Shown here one piece after another: positions 17,176-25,525 of a stretch of DNA of 64,000 bases. A program made the translations under genes and the position numbers. The stretch spans positions 124,001-188,000 of the forward strand of contig NZ_CANLZU010000001.1 in assembly GCF_947495715.1 (NCBI RefSeq). Reading direction: 5' to 3'. The notes beneath the pieces were generated by a model, which worked only from the letters and a program-made list of their open reading frames with translations, had not been told where the DNA came from and ran no database searches. Within the stretch, counting starts at the first letter, position 1, and each line of letters begins with the position of its first letter. Source of the DNA: an uncultured Oceanisphaera sp. GTDB taxonomy: Bacteria > Pseudomonadota > Gammaproteobacteria > Enterobacterales > Aeromonadaceae.

Positions 17176-19128
17176 TCATAATAAAAACAATGATATTTCC
17201 GGGATATAGGTAACCAGCATCAGCACCGCTATCATCACCAGCAGATACACCCAGATAGTTCTGGCAAGACCACCAATACTGACGTTGGCGATACCACTGG
17301 CCACGAACAGATTCACCCCTACCGGTGGCGTAATGAATCCAATTGCCAGATTCATGACCATCATCACCCCGAAATGAATCGGGTCTACCCCCACCGCTAT
17401 GACCAATGGCAGTAAAATCGGTGTAAGAATAACGATGGCTGCCAGTGCTTCCATGAAAATACCAATCCAGAGCAGGAAGATATTTATCATGATCAGAATG
17501 ACAATCTTGTTTGAGGTCAAAGCCAGAATAGAATCGGCAATAAACTCGGGGATCTGCTCAATGGTCATGATATTGCCAAAAATGGTCGCCATCGCCATCA
17601 GCAATATAATGATGGATGAAATACCGGCGGCATCCTGAGCCGAGGACCAAAGTTTGTTTAAAGTCAGCTCCTTATGAATACAGATACCCACAAACAGGCC
17701 ATACAAGGCGGCAACGGCGGCGGCTTCCGTTGGCGTCATGATGCCGCCATAGATACCGCCCAACACGATCACCGGCACCATCAAGGCCCACTTGGCTTGC
17801 CAGGCCGCATTCATGAAGGTTTTTAGTGAACGCTCCCGCACCTCACCATACCAGCCATTTTTCCTGGAGATAAGGTAGGCAACGACCATCAGGGCCACGC
17901 CCATGATCAGACCGGGTATGATACCGGCGATAAACAGCTTGCCGATGGAGACCTGAGCCGACACCCCGTAGACCACAAAGGGGTTGCTGGGCGGAATAAT
18001 CACCCCAATCGCTCCGGCGCAAGCCACCACGGTAGCAGAGAAATATTTATCATATCCCCGGGCTATCATGGCCGGTATGGTAATGGAGCCGATGGCCGCC
18101 ACTGTCGCCGGGCCCGAGCCGCTGATCGAGGCGAAGAAGATACAGGTCATGATACTGGCCAGTGCCATACCGCCAGGCAAGGCGCCTACCAGTTCATCAC
18201 CCAGTGCCAATAGCCGCCTGGACAAGCCCCCGGCCCCCATGAATACTCCGGCCGCAATAAAGAAAGGAATGGCCATGATGGGGAAGGAGTCGATCGAAGA
18301 AAAGGCAATCTGAGCCAGATAATCCACCGGCAGGGTGCCGGCCCCCAGCACAGTGGTCAGGCCCGCCAACCCCAAGGAAAAAGCAATAGGCACGCCCAAA
18401 ACAAGAAAAAAAGTAAAGTAACCGAACAACAGCAGAGGTGCATTCCAGTCTTCAGACAACAATACAGGCAAAAACAGCAATAGCGACAACGCCATGCCCA
18501 GCACAACATCTGACAGTGTCATCTTTCTGCTCTGTTGCCACAGTGTCTGCAAGGTACGCACCGACATCAGGCCAAACCCAATAGGCAATATCAGGTAGGG
18601 AATGTAATAACCTATCTGCAAAGCGGGTGTTACTTGTGGCATAGCCAACTGCATTTTTACATAATCAAGACCCATATAAGAAAAAAGAAACACCAGTACC
18701 AGAGTACAACAGTCAATCATTATCCAGACAATACTCTGCCAGCGCAGTGAAAGCCTGTTGTGTAACACATCAACCCGAATTCCACCTCTTGTAAGGATGG
18801 ATATAGATACTGCAAGATATGAAATCCAGATAAAAACATATCTTGCCAGCTCTTCGGTCCAGACGCCCCACCCGACAGCCCCCTTGATGTTATCACGCAG
18901 TACTTCTGTATCCAGCCAGCTACCGAAAAACCGCTCAAAGCCCGGAGTAGCAATCAGTTCCAGAAGAGTGGATATACCGTATCTGAAAAACGTCTGATAA
19001 TTGATAATTAGAATCATCAGAATCAAACCAACGAAAAGAAAAGGTTTTTCAAGGTTATTTAGCACATTCAAAAATGAATATTTTCGCTCACGAACATCCT
19101 GTATTTCGCTTTGCTTTAGCATTTCCAT
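17176..19128 (-). CDS. TRAP transporter fused small-large permease (DctQM type)
   Basis: 650 residues. Residues about 25-215 are the four-helix DctQ-like small subunit (WTEELARYVFIWISYLAVSISI, GGIRVDVLHNRL); about 220-650 are the DctM-like large subunit with ISGSGPATVAAIGSITIPAM, GVIIPPSNPFVVYG and GFITPPVGVNLFVASG. Fusion of the two subunits is common in TRAP systems. It moves a carboxylate-type solute with Na+ across the inner membrane, fed by the binding protein encoded upstream. A hairpin between dctP and this gene probably sets their expression ratio. The substrate is unknown, but the neighbouring dehydrogenase remnant suggests an oxidisable small metabolite. Confidence 0.93.
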   Translation of the reverse strand: MEMLKQSEIQDVRERKYSFLNVLNNLEKPFLFVGLILMILIINYQTFFRYGISTLLELIATPGFERFFGSWLDTEVLRDNIKGAVGWGVWTEELARYVFIWISYLAVSISILTRGGIRVDVLHNRLSLRWQSIVWIMIDCCTLVLVFLFSYMGLDYVKMQLAMPQVTPALQIGYYIPYLILPIGFGLMSVRTLQTLWQQSRKMTLSDVVLGMALSLLLFLPVLLSEDWNAPLLLFGYFTFFLVLGVPIAFSLGLAGLTTVLGAGTLPVDYLAQIAFSSIDSFPIMAIPFFIAAGVFMGAGGLSRRLLALGDELVGALPGGMALASIMTCIFFASISGSGPATVAAIGSITIPAMIARGYDKYFSATVVACAGAIGVIIPPSNPFVVYGVSAQVSIGKLFIAGIIPGLIMGVALMVVAYLISRKNGWYGEVRERSLKTFMNAAWQAKWALMVPVIVLGGIYGGIMTPTEAAAVAALYGLFVGICIHKELTLNKLWSSAQDAAGISSIIILLMAMATIFGNIMTIEQIPEFIADSILALTSNKIVILIMINIFLLWIGIFMEALAAIVILTPILLPLVIAVGVDPIHFGVMMVMNLAIGFITPPVGVNLFVASGIANVSIGGLARTIWVYLLVMIAVLMLVTYIPEISLFLL

Positions 19129-19165
19129 AAAGCAGCTCCGGCACTACACCTTCAGCAATCAATAA

Positions 19166-19186
19166 GGTGGGAATACCATTCCCACC
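19166..19186 (-). terminator. attenuating hairpin between dctP and dctQM
   Basis: A perfect 9-bp stem, GGTGGGAAT/ATTCCCACC, with a 3-nt loop lies in the 119-bp gap. It is followed on the minus strand only by TTATT, so partial termination or 3' end protection of the abundant dctP message is more likely than a full stop. Confidence 0.55.
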
Positions 19187-19247
19187 CGTTATTCGGCAAC
19201 CGGCCGATTAATCATTTTCCGGTACCGCTACGCATTGATAGATAATT

Positions 19248-20261
19248 TTACTGTTGGGTATCCTGTACCATATCGATAAGGTCCTTCGGCAGATTGGCTG
19301 CAAATTCTTCAAATACCGGTCGGGTCAGCTCACGAAATCTGGCATTTTCTTCCGCCGTTGTTTGGTGAATAGTAATACCAGCCTCTAACATTCCCTGTCG
19401 GGCTTTATCCTCGTTTGCAGGATAAGCTTCTGTCCGCTGATAAGTAACCGCTTCCTGAGCCGCTTCTTCAATGACTTCCCTAGCTTCGACAGGAAGTGAA
19501 TCCCACCATTTCTTATTGGCCATTGCCACCTGCATGCCATAGTTATGGGCCGAGGTCACCGCATATTCGAGATTTTCATGGTGCTTGGCACCAAACATGT
19601 GCGGAAAAGTGTTGCCTTCCGCATCTATGGTGCCCTGCTGCAAAGCCGTATATACCTCTCCCCAGGCAATAGGAGCCGGATTCGCGCCTAATGCCTTGGC
19701 CACCGCCACTTCTACCGGTGAGTCAGTAGTCCTCATTTTTAACCCGGATAGTGAGTCTGGACCGGTTAGCGGTTTACTGGTCGAGACAAAATTACGATAG
19801 CCATATTCTGCGTACATAATTGGCTGCAAACCAATATCATTCGACGCTTGCTCGAAGTAGGTATTCAGCGGCCCCCCCTTGTCCAGCGATTTGTAAAGCT
19901 TATCCTGGTGCTCAGGGCTGGTGATGTATGGCAAGTCAAAGACTTGGAAAAGGCGAGAAAAGCCTGCCAGGTTCGGTGTCGAGCTAACGCCTATCTCCAG
20001 CGTCCCTCTCTGCGCCCCTTCTATCAGCACGCGATCACTACCAAGAATCGCCCCCGGAAATACCTGAATCCTTATCCGGCTATCTGATTTTTCTTTAACC
20101 AGATCGGCAAATTTTTCATAGGCCTGAGTAATGTGATTACCCGGCGGAGCCGTGTGTGCCAGCTTCATCTTGATCTTGGGGCCTGTGTATTCAGCCATCA
20201 CGACCGGACTGACAGACATGGCCAATACCACTGACGACAGGATAAACGGAGTGATTTTCAT
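19248..20261 (-). CDS. TRAP transporter solute-binding protein (DctP family)
   Basis: 337 residues from the ATG at 20261 (GAGG just upstream; an ATG four codons earlier is less well placed). Signal peptide about 1-23, cleaved after VVMA. The mature protein has the DctP pattern: KLAHTAPPGNHITQAYEKFA, GSDRVLIEGAQRGTLEIG, a PYITSPEHQDKLY hinge, LKMRTTDSPVEVAVAKALGA with the carboxylate-binding arginine, and EGNTFPHMF. It is a periplasmic receptor delivering solute to the fused permease. It is first gene of the operon, behind a near-consensus promoter. Confidence 0.95.
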   Translation of the reverse strand: MKITPFILSSVVLAMSVSPVVMAEYTGPKIKMKLAHTAPPGNHITQAYEKFADLVKEKSDSRIRIQVFPGAILGSDRVLIEGAQRGTLEIGVSSTPNLAGFSRLFQVFDLPYITSPEHQDKLYKSLDKGGPLNTYFEQASNDIGLQPIMYAEYGYRNFVSTSKPLTGPDSLSGLKMRTTDSPVEVAVAKALGANPAPIAWGEVYTALQQGTIDAEGNTFPHMFGAKHHENLEYAVTSAHNYGMQVAMANKKWWDSLPVEAREVIEEAAQEAVTYQRTEAYPANEDKARQGMLEAGITIHQTTAEENARFRELTRPVFEEFAANLPKDLIDMVQDTQQ

Positions 20262-20313
20262 AGGTAACCTCATCCTTGGTTTGATAAAAACTTACAAAAA
20301 CTTAACAAGTGAG

Positions 20314-20378
20314 ACTATATTAACCAAAATGTTTTATGTCAACAAACAAAAAATAAATAAACGATACAAAAAGTATCG
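20314..20378 (-). promoter_or_regulatory. promoter of the dctP operon with an upstream palindrome
   Basis: On the minus strand TTGACA (20337-20342), a 17-bp spacer and TATAGT (20314-20319) make a near-consensus sigma-70 promoter. Twenty bases upstream of the -35, CGATAC-AAAAA-GTATCG (20362-20378) is a perfect inverted repeat. It is a candidate operator for the IclR regulator encoded in the same locus (inference). The surrounding 180 bp are AT-rich and hold no gene. Confidence 0.7.
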
Positions 20379-20459
20379 AAAATAAATTCTATTGGATGGG
20401 TAATTTACCGACAGAATGTCAGATCGCTGACAGATCGGCCGAAACTGTTGGAGCCATGT

Positions 20460-20692
20460 ATGAGTAATCACATCGCGGGTCTGCATCAAGATGAAACTTT
20501 TGGAGAGTTCGACTATATCATGGTGGTATCGTGGTGGGCGCAGGCTCGGCAGGATGTGTGCTGGCCAACCGGCTCAGGGTTGCCGACGCCTCGATCATGC
20601 CGCTAATCGTATCCGGTAATACCAATGCGCCCTCGATCATGATCGGCGAAAAGTGCGCCGATATGATCAAGCAGGATCGAGCTCATGGCTGA
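20460..20692 (+). pseudogene. GMC oxidoreductase (choline-dehydrogenase type), collapsed by internal deletion and frameshift
   Basis: After GGAG and ATG 20460 the reading begins [20 protein letters not shown]. Near 20525 a frame change is needed to continue with [17 protein letters not shown], the FAD-binding GxGxxG start of GMC enzymes. This runs straight into [20 protein letters not shown] and [17 protein letters not shown], the typical last 30 residues of the same family. About 450-480 central residues, including substrate and catalytic segments, are gone. It diverges from the TRAP dctP gene and was probably the catabolic partner of that transporter. Confidence 0.85.
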
Positions 20693-20715
20693 ATAACAAC
20701 ATATCGCCCTGAGCA

Positions 20716-23214
20716 TCACTGGTTTTGCTTGCTGACCGCCCTGAACTTTTTCAGCCGCAGGGCGTTGCCGACCACGAAGACGCTGGACATGGCCATGGCG
20801 CCCGCCGCCAGCATGGGGGACAGCTGAATGCCGAACCCCGGATACAAGGCACCGGCCGCCACCGGAATCAGGCAGACGTTGTAGGCGAAGGCCCAGAACA
20901 GGTTCTGGCGAATGTTGCGCAGGGTGGCCCGACTGATGGCCAGCGCATTGGGCACCGCACGCAGGTCACCAGTCATCAGCACCACTTCTGCCGCCTCAAT
21001 GGCAATATCGGTGCCGGTGCCGATGGCCAGCCCCACATCCGCCTCAGCCAGCGCCGGCGCATCGTTGATACCATCGCCGACAAAGGCCACGGGCCCGTGC
21101 TGGTCACGCAATCGCCGCAGTGCCGCCACCTTGCCGTCCGGCATTACCTCGGCTTCAACTTCATCGATGCCCAGCTGCCTTGCAATGGCATCGGCGGTAT
21201 GGCGATTGTCACCGGTGATCATCGCCACCTTCAGCCCCAGTTTGTGCAGCGCCTCAATGGCCGCCGGAGTGCCCTCCTTGATCGGATCGGCCACCGCGAT
21301 AATGGCCGCCAGCCGGCCGTCGATAACGGCATAAAGCGGACTTTTTCCTTCGCGGGCCAACTGCTCTGCCGCATCAGCCAGCGCCTCCAGTTCATGGCCC
21401 AGCTGTGTCATATAACGGTCAGCGCCCACTTCCACTTGCCGTCCCTCGACGGTGGCACTTACCCCCAGCCCAGAGTGGGACTGGAACTGTTCGGGGTCAG
21501 CCAGCGCCAGCTTTTTCTTGGTTGCGGCGGCGACGATGGCCTCGGCAATCGGATGCTCCGAATGTTGCTCTACCGCCGCCACCAGTGCCAGTACCTCGTC
21601 TTCATCGAAATCGGGCAGCACCTGCAAGTCGGTCAGTTCCGGCTGCCCCCTGGTGAGGGTGCCGGTCTTGTCGAGGGCGATCACCCGCGCGTTGCGCAGG
21701 GTCTGCAGTGCCTGCCCCTTGCGAAACAGTACCCCCAGCTCGGCGGCCCGCCCGGTGCCCACCATGATGGAGGTCGGTGTGGCCAGCCCCATGGCACAGG
21801 GGCAGGCAATAATCAGCACCGCCACCCCGTTGATCAGCGCCAGACTCAGTGCCGGGCTCGGGCCCAGCCACATCCAAAGCACAAAGGTCAGCGCCGCCAC
21901 CGCCATCACCACCGGCACAAACACCGCCGTCACCTTGTCGACCAGCGCCTGAATCGGCAGCTTGGCACCCTGAGCCTGCTCTACCATGCGGATGATCTGG
22001 GCCAGAAAGGTATCGCCACCCACCTTGGTCGCCTCGAAGCTCAGGGCGCCGTTCTTGTTGATGGTGCCGCCCACCACCTCGTCACCCACGGTCTTTGCTA
22101 CCGGCACCGGTTCGCCGGTGAGCATGGACTCGTCCACATAGGAGCTGCCGTCCTGCACTGTGCCGTCTACCGGCACCCGCTCGCCGGGGCGCACCAGCAC
22201 CAGATCGCCAACCCTGACCTGAGCCAGCGGCACCTCTTGGGCTTCGCCGTTGCGTTTCACCCGCGCCGTGGTTACCTGCAGGCTGAGCAGCCGTTGAATG
22301 GCCTCGCCGGTTCTGCCCTTGGCTCTGGCCTCCAGATAACGACCGAGCAGGATCAGGGTGACGATCACCGCCGCCGCCTCGAAATATACATGCCTGCTGC
22401 CCTGGGGCAACCAGTCACCGGCGAAGGTCGCCACCACCGAGTAAACCCAGGCCGACAGGCTGCCCATCGCCACCAGCGAATTCATGTCCGGTGCCGCCCG
22501 CCACAGCGCCGGCAGGCCATGGCGAAGAAAACGCAGACCCGGACCAAACAACACCAGGGTGGCCAGTACAAACTGAATGCCCCAGTTCAGCGGCTGGCCC
22601 AGGGTGTCCATAATCCACGGGTGCATGCCCGGCACGAAATGCGCGCCCATTTCCAGCACGAACACCGGCGCGGTCAGCAATGCCGACAGCCACAGAGAGC
22701 GCTTGAGCCCTTGCTGCTCGCGAGCGCGCCGAGCCGAGTCGTCATCCCGCTCGGCAGATCGCGGCGCCGCTTCATAACCGGCCTTGCTTACCGCCGCCAT
22801 CAACTGTTGTTCATTCACATTGCCCGCCAATGCGGCTATTTGCGCGCTTTCTGCCGCCAGATTGACGCTGGCCGACAGCACACCGGGCAGCATGAGCAGC
22901 GCCTTTTCTACCCGCCCTACACAGGAGGCGCAGCTCATGCCGATGATGGCCAGTTCGAACTGCTCGGTGCGAGTCTGATAGCCGGCTTTCCCCACCGCCC
23001 CGGTCAGGGAATCGAGTGGTGTGTCATCATCCAGCAGAACCTCGGCCTTTTCATTGGCCAGGTTGACCGTCGCCTGCTGTACGCCGGGCACCTTGAGCAG
23101 CGCCTGCTCCACCCGCCGCACACAAGAAGCACAGCTCATGCCGACGATGGGCAGTTGCACGCGACGGCCGGATTCCGGTTCGAAAGAAGAAAGAGGGGGA
23201 TTCGATGAGGTCAT
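20716..23214 (-). CDS. copA: copper-exporting P1B-type ATPase with two metal-binding domains
   Basis: 832 residues from the ATG at 23214 (GAGGA upstream). A longer frame start at 23277 is excluded because it falls on the -35 element of the promoter. Two HMA domains with GMSCASC motifs (about 25-31 and 92-98), then eight helices, the CPC motif in [15 protein letters not shown], phosphorylation site DKTGTLTRG, and [14 protein letters not shown]. It pumps Cu(I) from cytosol to periplasm. Its promoter has a CueR box, and cueR with a copper chaperone gene lies just upstream in a separate transcript. Confidence 0.96.
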   Translation of the reverse strand: MTSSNPPLSSFEPESGRRVQLPIVGMSCASCVRRVEQALLKVPGVQQATVNLANEKAEVLLDDDTPLDSLTGAVGKAGYQTRTEQFELAIIGMSCASCVGRVEKALLMLPGVLSASVNLAAESAQIAALAGNVNEQQLMAAVSKAGYEAAPRSAERDDDSARRAREQQGLKRSLWLSALLTAPVFVLEMGAHFVPGMHPWIMDTLGQPLNWGIQFVLATLVLFGPGLRFLRHGLPALWRAAPDMNSLVAMGSLSAWVYSVVATFAGDWLPQGSRHVYFEAAAVIVTLILLGRYLEARAKGRTGEAIQRLLSLQVTTARVKRNGEAQEVPLAQVRVGDLVLVRPGERVPVDGTVQDGSSYVDESMLTGEPVPVAKTVGDEVVGGTINKNGALSFEATKVGGDTFLAQIIRMVEQAQGAKLPIQALVDKVTAVFVPVVMAVAALTFVLWMWLGPSPALSLALINGVAVLIIACPCAMGLATPTSIMVGTGRAAELGVLFRKGQALQTLRNARVIALDKTGTLTRGQPELTDLQVLPDFDEDEVLALVAAVEQHSEHPIAEAIVAAATKKKLALADPEQFQSHSGLGVSATVEGRQVEVGADRYMTQLGHELEALADAAEQLAREGKSPLYAVIDGRLAAIIAVADPIKEGTPAAIEALHKLGLKVAMITGDNRHTADAIARQLGIDEVEAEVMPDGKVAALRRLRDQHGPVAFVGDGINDAPALAEADVGLAIGTGTDIAIEAAEVVLMTGDLRAVPNALAISRATLRNIRQNLFWAFAYNVCLIPVAAGALYPGFGIQLSPMLAAGAMAMSSVFVVGNALRLKKFRAVSKQNQ

Positions 23215-23246
23215 ACGGTTGTTCCTCGAGTCAGTAACATCAGGCG

Positions 23247-23277
23247 AGCGTAAGGCTTGCCACCATGGCAAGGTCAA
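23247..23277 (-). promoter_or_regulatory. CueR-type promoter of copA
   Basis: Minus-strand TTGACC (23272-23277) and TACGCT (23247-23252) are separated by 19 bp, the long spacer typical of MerR-family activation. The spacer holds an inverted repeat, CTTGCC-ATGGT-GGCAAG, as in known CueR boxes. Nearly the same element precedes copZ. Confidence 0.88.
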
Positions 23278-23288
23278 GCCATAGCGGC

Positions 23289-23708
23289 TTACTTTTCTGA
23301 AGTATTCACTGCTGGCGGTGTCGGTGACGACAGCTGTTCGAGAATGGCGCAGTTCGATCCCTCATCGCCCGGACAGGCGGTTATCATCTGCTGCAGCGTG
23401 GCCTGCATCAGCGCCAGTTCGCGCATCTTGTGCTCCACCTCCTGCAGGTGCTGTTGCGCCACTAGCTTTACCGCCCGGCTGGACCGCTGCGGGTTCTGCC
23501 AAAGACCGAGCAATTCATCTATCTGGCGAATGGAAAAGCCCAGCAAGCGCGCCTGGCGAATGAACTTGAGTCGTTCTATATCCGGTTCGTCGTACTGCCG
23601 GTAACCGGCGGCGGTTCGCCCGGCCGGCTGCAGCAGCTTTATCTGTTCGTAATGACGGATCATCTTGGCCGAGACACCGGCCTTTTTTGCGGCTTCACCT
23701 ATGTTCAT
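23289..23708 (-). CDS. cueR: Cu(I)-responsive MerR-family activator
   Basis: 139 residues. MerR winged helix at 1-70 ([20 protein letters not shown]), dimerisation helix, and the metal loop Cys112[10 protein letters not shown]120, the two-cysteine spacing of CueR that selects monovalent Cu, Ag and Au. It activates promoters with 19-bp spacers by DNA distortion; two such promoters lie within 1.1 kb. Its ATG overlaps the stop of the zinc-ribbon gene (ATGA), so it is translationally coupled to the copZ transcript and would amplify its own synthesis. The C-terminal tail beyond Cys120 is proline-rich and variable. Confidence 0.95.
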   Translation of the reverse strand: MNIGEAAKKAGVSAKMIRHYEQIKLLQPAGRTAAGYRQYDEPDIERLKFIRQARLLGFSIRQIDELLGLWQNPQRSSRAVKLVAQQHLQEVEHKMRELALMQATLQQMITACPGDEGSNCAILEQLSSPTPPAVNTSEK

Positions 23709-24046
23709 TCGTGAACCTCAGGCCCGCGGCCCTGTTTTCTGGCCTTGCGGCAACCATGACACTCCACCGCAATGGCGTCGATATGGCCCTTCGCTTCCTC
23801 GTAATACCACTTCTGATCCCGGGCCTTCCAGATCTCCCGTTTGCCACAGACCCGGCAGATAAAGGGCTGGTCGATATAGTAATCCGGCAAGGCGCCGTAG
23901 GTATTGATATGGGCCAATTGGTCATGATCCGCAGGCACGGCAGAAGGATGCTCTCGCTGCTGTAACGGATGCAGCAGCTGCACCCTGTCGGCTTCCCGCA
24001 GTTGTTTGTCGCTGGGGTTGCGCCCCTTGTCAGGAGTTCTGCTCAT
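23705..24046 (-). CDS. zinc-ribbon domain protein (zf-trcl-like) inside the copper operon
   Basis: 113 residues from ATG 24046 (GGGAGCG upstream). The core YIDQPFICRVCGKREIWKAR and the following YEEAKGHIDAIAVECHGCRKA place it in the zf-trcl-type zinc-ribbon family, with a CxxC...CxxC metal site at about residues 65-105. Function unknown; family members are usually stand-alone small proteins. Here it is the middle gene of copZ - this gene - cueR, overlapping cueR by four bases, so it should be copper-induced. It may bind copper, zinc or a nucleic acid; the sequence does not decide. Confidence 0.8.
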   Translation of the reverse strand: MSRTPDKGRNPSDKQLREADRVQLLHPLQQREHPSAVPADHDQLAHINTYGALPDYYIDQPFICRVCGKREIWKARDQKWYYEEAKGHIDAIAVECHGCRKARKQGRGPEVHE

Positions 24047-24092
24047 GATGGCGCTCCCGTCAAAACCCGGAATTTGCACCGGGTCAGGCAAC

Positions 24093-24284
24093 TTATGCGG
24101 GTGGATAACCCGCCTCGGTCAGGGCGTCAGCCAGCTGCTCGCGGGGGATGCTGCTCTCTACCTTGATAATGTGATTCAGCAGGTCGAATTCCAGCTCGCA
24201 GTCGGGATCCAGCTCTATCAACGTCTGATTGAGCACGCCAACACAATGGCCACAGGTCATGTCGGGCAGGGTAAAACTGATCAT
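24093..24284 (-). CDS. copZ: CopZ-like copper chaperone (HMA domain)
   Basis: 63 residues from ATG 24284 (GAGGAA six bases upstream). A single ferredoxin-like heavy-metal-associated domain: MISFTLPDMTCGHCVGVLNQ, with the Cu(I)-binding MTCGHC, and a C-terminal ADALTEAGYPPA. It probably hands Cu(I) to CopA or CueR in the cytosol. It is first in a three-gene transcript with its own CueR promoter. A longer frame extends upstream, but it crosses the promoter and is not used. Confidence 0.88.
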   Translation of the reverse strand: MISFTLPDMTCGHCVGVLNQTLIELDPDCELEFDLLNHIIKVESSIPREQLADALTEAGYPPA

Positions 24285-24333
24285 TTCGGTTTCCTCATTG
24301 AACACTATCGGTTGAACACTATCGTGAGCCTTC

Positions 24334-24364
24334 AGTATCAGCCTTACCACCATGGTAAGGTCAA
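24334..24364 (-). promoter_or_regulatory. CueR-type promoter of copZ
   Basis: Minus-strand TTGACC (24359-24364), 19-bp spacer, GATACT (24334-24339). The spacer palindrome CTTACC-ATGGT-GGTAAG mirrors that of copA, with A/T in place of G/C at one pair. Confidence 0.85.
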
Positions 24365-24390
24365 CTGTTTTTTGATGGCGAGTCAACTGG

Positions 24391-24756
24391 TAATACCAAT
24401 CTGTAAAACTAACTGATCTGTTTCGCTGACCTGTAAAGGTCGAACGAAGGATCCACTCCACCGACACGCTGCAAGCACCTCCATGTGACGCTCAGCACAT
24501 GACATCCTGTCATGTGATGGTCGCTGGAGTAGAACCCTTCATCCGCCCCTCTGCTGCGGCGTCGCCTGTTGGAGCGGTCTGCAGACAACTCGGTGCTTAA
24601 GGAGAGGCAACAGAGATCGGCTCCCACGACCGTGAAATGCAAGGATGGCATTTCCCGAGCCCCCATGGATGGGTTTATGGCGTGTCGTGGGAGGTGACTC
24701 TGTTTCCTCTCGTGTCCAGCTTGGAAACAGATCATATTTTTATTTAGATTGGTATA
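24391..24756. mobile_element. non-autonomous MITE-like repeat element with hairpin modules
   Basis: The 366-bp stretch begins TAATACCAATCTG and ends with AGATTGGTATA, giving terminal inverted repeats of roughly 25-30 bp with mismatches. Inside are module A (about 24450-24530, core hairpin ACATGACATCCTGTCATGT) and module B (about 24600-24720, an interrupted stem of AGGCAACAGAG and CCCACGAC arms). Related modules recur at 29463-29756 and 37067-37170. No transposase is encoded. From 24757 to 24972 I see no gene and no further structure. Confidence 0.7.
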
Positions 24757-24972
24757 AGCAGAATAATGAGCATTGAAGGGCGGGAATCTGAAGGAAGTCG
24801 CTAATGTCAGACGGAAGGCTCCGCTGAGCGACAAAAGGCATGGAGGGCGCACGCAAGACGCGGGGAAGACTATCGATGGGGCGAAGGCGCTTGCGCGCCG
24901 AAGGTTCGTTTTTGGGTATGAAAACAATCACCTCAGAGAAGAAAGACACGGCCCTGTGTCTGCGCTCGTGCG

Positions 24973-25347
24973 TTACCAGCCAAGATTTTCCATACGCTGG
25001 TGAAAACGGTCTACGCCATCGCTGCCGTTGTTGGCGGTATTGAGATATACCTTGCCGGCTTCACCCCGGTTTTGCTCGGCATCACGATGTGCCATTTTGT
25101 TCTGCAACAGATCGACGCCATCGCTGAAGTCGCTGTTTGCATTCAGAAACACCTGCGCCGAAGTGCATTGCTCAGCGGCTCCGTCATTGCCGTGCAGTCT
25201 TGCCTGATGCAGATCCACCCCGTCGGTGAAGTGGCTGGCGGTACTGAAACACACCTTTGCAGGAACCTGATCGGCGGAGGCAAAGGCGGCTTGCGGGGCC
25301 AGGGCGGCGGCGCTGATGGCAATAATAAAGCGGGTCATGTTAAGCAT
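24973..25347 (-). CDS. secreted protein of three 34-residue DGVD repeats, unknown function
   Basis: 124 residues with GAGGAAA before ATG 25347. Signal peptide about 1-24 (FIIAISAAALAPQAAFA then SADQ). The mature chain is three tandem units beginning Val32, Val66 and Val100, exactly 34 residues apart, each with V-[CFY]-[FL]-[SN]-[TA], then [ST]-D-G-V-D (42-45, 76-79, 110-113) and a short amphipathic helix ending [RK]-[LM]. The third unit is cut short by the C terminus. Two cysteines, Cys33 and Cys61, could form a disulfide. I recognise no named family. It lies between the copper cluster and gabT and appears monocistronic. Confidence 0.8.
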   Translation of the reverse strand: MLNMTRFIIAISAAALAPQAAFASADQVPAKVCFSTASHFTDGVDLHQARLHGNDGAAEQCTSAQVFLNANSDFSDGVDLLQNKMAHRDAEQNRGEAGKVYLNTANNGSDGVDRFHQRMENLGW

Positions 25348-25414
25348 GGTGTTTCCTCGTTATTCGGCTGGATGTGGTTGACGGGAAACAGAATAACAAG
25401 CCGGCGCTGACGAA

Positions 25415-25450
25415 AGGCTGACATAACAATGACATTATTGTCATCTATGC
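25415..25450 (-). promoter_or_regulatory. possible operator upstream of the DGVD-repeat gene
   Basis: ATGACA-TTAT-TGTCAT is a perfect inverted repeat near 25430-25445, next to a further TGACAT half-site. It lies about 85-100 bp upstream of the minus-strand gene and downstream of gabT's terminator region, so it would control the repeat-protein gene. The regulator is unknown. Confidence 0.35.
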
Positions 25451-25471
25451 TTTTCGCCGCTGAGGGCGGAT

Positions 25472-25497
25472 AAAAAAAGCGGGCCAAGGTGGCCCGC
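25472..25497 (-). terminator. terminator of the gabD-gabT transcript
   Basis: On the minus strand GCGGGCC, loop ACCTT, GGCCCGC and then TTTTTTTA: a textbook rho-independent terminator just past the gabT stop codon. Confidence 0.9.
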
Positions 25498-25525
25498 CAA
25501 AAGTATTGACTACGACGTATAGCTA

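Noticed and set aside
20725..23208. 827-codon open frame on the plus strand opposite copA
   Set aside because: It is a GC-rich shadow of the ATPase gene, with no ribosome site or recognisable motif.
23215..23277. N-terminal extension of copA by 21 codons
   Set aside because: The extension starts on the -35 element and covers the CueR box, so it is not transcribed as coding sequence.
24409..24927. 172-codon minus-strand frame within the repeat element
   Set aside because: Composition follows the hairpin modules, with no start context or family resemblance.
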